Part shown: positions 5,053-7,095 of the stretch, piece by piece
Position numbering within the stretch: position 1 is the first letter of the stretch
How the letters are laid out: every line of letters starts with the position of its first letter
Assembly: GCA_016874875.1 (NCBI GenBank)
Contig: VGTA01000155.1
Location: 1 to 7,095, forward strand
From: Deltaproteobacteria bacterium
GTDB taxonomy: Bacteria; Myxococcota_A; Bradymonadia; UBA7976; VGTA01
Direction: 5' to 3'
DNA length: 7,095 nucleotides
Made by a program: the position numbers and the translations under genes
The notes under the pieces: generated by a model
Told to the model about the DNA's origin: nothing
Seen by the model: the letters and a program-made list of their open reading frames with translations, nothing else
Database searches by the model: none

Positions 5053-7073
5053 CCCGCGAACAGCGCGTTATTCAAGATCGCCACGATCACCCCCATGATC
5101 GACACCCCCGCGATCACCCCCGCCGAGATCGGCACCAAGAACCGCTCCGCCGCCTCCGCGCTCTGGCGCTGCCACGCCCACGCGCCGAGCGCCCCGAGCG
5201 CCATCGAGAGCGGGTACTGGAAGGGCAAGATGAGCCCCAGCGACAGCCCCGTCGCCGACGGGAGGTAGGGGCGCAGCTTAGGCGAGAGCGCCTCGAGGAG
5301 CACGAGCGTCACCCCGAGCCCCACCCCCCAGGCGAGCACCTGCTGGTGGGCGGGGTGCATGTTGTCGAGCCCGTGCTTAAAGAGCTCCGCCACCGCCTTC
5401 CACGCCTGCGCCGCCGGCGCCGGGAAGCGGGGCGCCTCGCCCCCCGCGCCGAGCAGCGTGATGGCGTCGGGCACCAGCAGATAAAAGCCGCTCACGGTGG
5501 CGATGGTCCCCGAGAAGATACCGATGAGCTGCGCGAGGAACTGGCGGCGGGGGTTGGCGCCGAGCAGGTAGCCGGACTTGAGGTCGTTGAGCAGGTCCGC
5601 CGCCGACCCCGCCGTGCTCGCCGTCACGCTCGCCGTCATCAGGTTGGCGGTGGTGGACTGCGGAATCAGCACCCCGTACGTGAGCTGCATCACCTTGCCC
5701 ATGGCGCCCACCGGCGTGATGTCGGACTCGCCGGTGGCGCGGCACGCCACCAGCGAGAGCGCGAACGACAAGAAGACCGCCAGCACGCCGTAGTGCCAAG
5801 GAATCTCAAAGTAGACATCCCCCACCACCACCACCCCCGCCCCCGCCAGCGACGCCCCCCAGATGAACCAGCTCATGGGCACCTCCGTCTCCCGCGTGAG
5901 GCGCTCGAGCGCGTCGCCCTCCCCCTTGACGCCGCGCAGGCCGCTAAAGGCGCGGGCGATGGTGCGCCACTGCATCACGAACGAGAGCAGCCCCGACGAC
6001 ACCATGACCGCCACCCCCAGCCACAGCCCCACCTCCTTCCACGCCTTGTAGGGCGCCGAGGTCGCCGCCACCTCCACGCCGGCCGGGTTGGTCCACACCT
6101 GCTCCATCCCCCACGGCCCCACCCCATAGACCAGCGACAGCCCGCCCACCAGCATCCACAGGGCGAGGCGCGGCCCCACCAGGGCGCCAGCGGCGATCAT
6201 CACGGGGTTGTGCTCGAGGACCATCAGCCACTCCGAGGGCTTGTACTGCGCCACCCCCTCCGCCGTCTTGTGCGTCCCCGGCGTCCACAGGAAGGCGTCA
6301 AAGACGTGCGTCTCCGCCGTCCAGAGGGCGGCGCGGACCGTCATCTCGAGGCCGGTGGCGGCGTCCTTGACCCGCGTCGCCACGAGCTGCAGCTCGATCA
6401 AGATGGGGAAGCACGCCCCAAAGAGCGCCGAGAGCGCCAGGGCGCGCGCCTTGACGATGGCCTCCTTGCCCTCCGAGTAGAGCGAGTGGAGGGTGGTGGC
6501 GGCGGCGGTGCCCGAGGGGAACTTGAGGCGCTCGTGGTTGATGAGGTTGCGCTTCATGGGAATCGCCATCACCGTCCCGAGCGCCCCGAGGAGGGCGGTC
6601 CACAGCGCGAGGGCGGTGGCGGGCAGGTGCTGCCCCTGCGGATTTTGCTCGCTCGCCGACAGCATCAGCAGCGCCGCGATCGCCGACACCATCGTCCCCC
6701 CTGTGGCGTAGCCCGCCGACGAGGCGGTGGACTGCATGCAGTTGGTCTCGAGAATCGTCATGGGCGTCTTGGCGATGCCCAGCGACAAGAACAGGCTCCA
6801 CAGCGCGTAGGAGAGGATGCACGCCGTGATCGCCACGCCGAGTCCCCAGCCGGTCTTGAGCCCAATGTAGAGGTTGGTGAAGGCCAGCAAGAACCCCAGG
6901 GCGGAGCCCATGAGGATCGCGCGCCAGGTGAGCTGCGGGAACTCGGCGCCGCGGTACACCTCGCGGTACCAGCGCCCCTCGTCGTAGTCGAGCGTCTGGT
7001 CGGGGCTCAGGGCGTTGGGGGTGAACTTCTGCGACTCCGCCTCATCCTGAGGCGGGCGTTGGAGGATCGACAC
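5049..7073 (-). CDS. OPT-family (oligopeptide/YSL-type) membrane transporter
   Basis: This 674-residue protein is a polytopic inner-membrane transporter of the OPT superfamily, whose members are secondary, generally cation-coupled importers of small peptides or metal chelates. A polar N-terminus (1-48) precedes roughly 14-16 hydrophobic segments, among them about 50-70, 76-100, 151-172, 205-228, 347-367, 400-420, 427-446, 510-535, 577-596, 604-632 and 644-671. Characteristic family blocks are all present: NLYIGLKTGW (67-76), ETNCMQSTASSAGY (109-122), HERLKFPSGTAAATTL (180-195), GESDITPVGAMGK (448-460) and SAADLLNDLKSGYLLGANPR (490-509). Length is normal for bacterial members and no key block is missing. 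The start is GTG at 7071-7073, with AGGAG seven bases upstream; the frame stays open to the window edge, but that ribosome binding site supports the GTG. The gene ends 122 bases before the lipoprotein gene. The substrate cannot be told from sequence: oligopeptide and metal-siderophore import are both possible. Confidence 0.93.
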   Translation of the reverse strand: MSILQRPPQDEAESQKFTPNALSPDQTLDYDEGRWYREVYRGAEFPQLTWRAILMGSALGFLLAFTNLYIGLKTGWGLGVAITACILSYALWSLFLSLGIAKTPMTILETNCMQSTASSAGYATGGTMVSAIAALLMLSASEQNPQGQHLPATALALWTALLGALGTVMAIPMKRNLINHERLKFPSGTAAATTLHSLYSEGKEAIVKARALALSALFGACFPILIELQLVATRVKDAATGLEMTVRAALWTAETHVFDAFLWTPGTHKTAEGVAQYKPSEWLMVLEHNPVMIAAGALVGPRLALWMLVGGLSLVYGVGPWGMEQVWTNPAGVEVAATSAPYKAWKEVGLWLGVAVMVSSGLLSFVMQWRTIARAFSGLRGVKGEGDALERLTRETEVPMSWFIWGASLAGAGVVVVGDVYFEIPWHYGVLAVFLSFALSLVACRATGESDITPVGAMGKVMQLTYGVLIPQSTTANLMTASVTASTAGSAADLLNDLKSGYLLGANPRRQFLAQLIGIFSGTIATVSGFYLLVPDAITLLGAGGEAPRFPAPAAQAWKAVAELFKHGLDNMHPAHQQVLAWGVGLGVTLVLLEALSPKLRPYLPSATGLSLGLILPFQYPLSMALGALGAWAWQRQSAEAAERFLVPISAGVIAGVSIMGVIVAILNNALFAG

Positions 7074-7080
7074 GGGGAGA

Positions 7081-7085
7081 CTCCT
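7081..7085 (-). promoter_or_regulatory. Ribosome binding site of the OPT gene
   Basis: AGGAG on the coding strand sits seven bases before the GTG at 7073. It decides the start, because the frame has no in-frame stop between the GTG and the window edge. The promoter, if close by, lies beyond the edge. Confidence 0.7.
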
Positions 7086-7095
7086 GCGAGGCGGG

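Noticed and set aside
6298..6822. A 174-codon minus-strand frame overlapping the OPT gene
   Set aside because: It is an out-of-frame shadow of strongly conserved OPT blocks, and its sequence is Arg/Gly/His-rich with no membrane segments. The same holds for the 5377-5799 and 5944-6288 frames.
811..7073. A dedicated functional system made of transporter, lipoprotein and ComEC
   Set aside because: The genes share only orientation; gaps of 122 and 136 bases, an AT-rich internal promoter region and unrelated families give no direct support for a single system.

Overview
This is a GC-rich window with three genes, all on the minus strand. In transcription order they are an OPT-family membrane transporter (7073 to 5049), a very large lipoprotein with a DUF3857 plus transglutaminase-like architecture (4926 to 811), and the first 224 codons of a ComEC/Rec2-type DNA-uptake channel that runs off the left edge (674 to 1). 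I see no rRNA, tRNA, CRISPR array, insertion sequence, phage gene or attachment site.

Organism: a lipobox-bearing lipoprotein with Gly at +2, a ComEC channel and strong GC bias suggest a high-GC diderm bacterium. Giant lipoproteins with TPR, DUF3857 and transglutaminase parts, and bacterial OPT transporters, are common in Myxococcota and related former Deltaproteobacteria. That assignment is inference from gene type only; no marker gene is present.

Layout: 7074-7095 holds the transporter's ribosome binding site. The 122-base gap 4927-5048 is the only AT-rich stretch and probably carries the lipoprotein promoter. It contains a tandem 8-mer (4952-4968) and, at its right edge, a 12-base tandem repeat that includes the transporter stop codon. 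The lipoprotein signal peptide is encoded by a 12-base minisatellite (4796-4861) that gives SALL repeats. The 136-base gap 675-810 holds a direct repeat over the lipoprotein stop, a GC-rich 8-bp hairpin, and a small hairpin presenting the comEC Shine-Dalgarno sequence in its loop. No gap exceeds 300 bases.

Working together: nothing ties the three genes into a known pathway. An outer-membrane-anchored papain/transglutaminase-fold protein beside an OPT oligopeptide or metal-chelate transporter could fit nutrient scavenging, and ComEC imports DNA, but sharing a strand is weak evidence and the gaps suggest at least two transcription units. The region looks mostly ordinary. The best curiosities are the repeat-built signal peptide, a charged coiled coil inserted in the DUF3857 region, and recurrence of the octamer CGCTGAGG.
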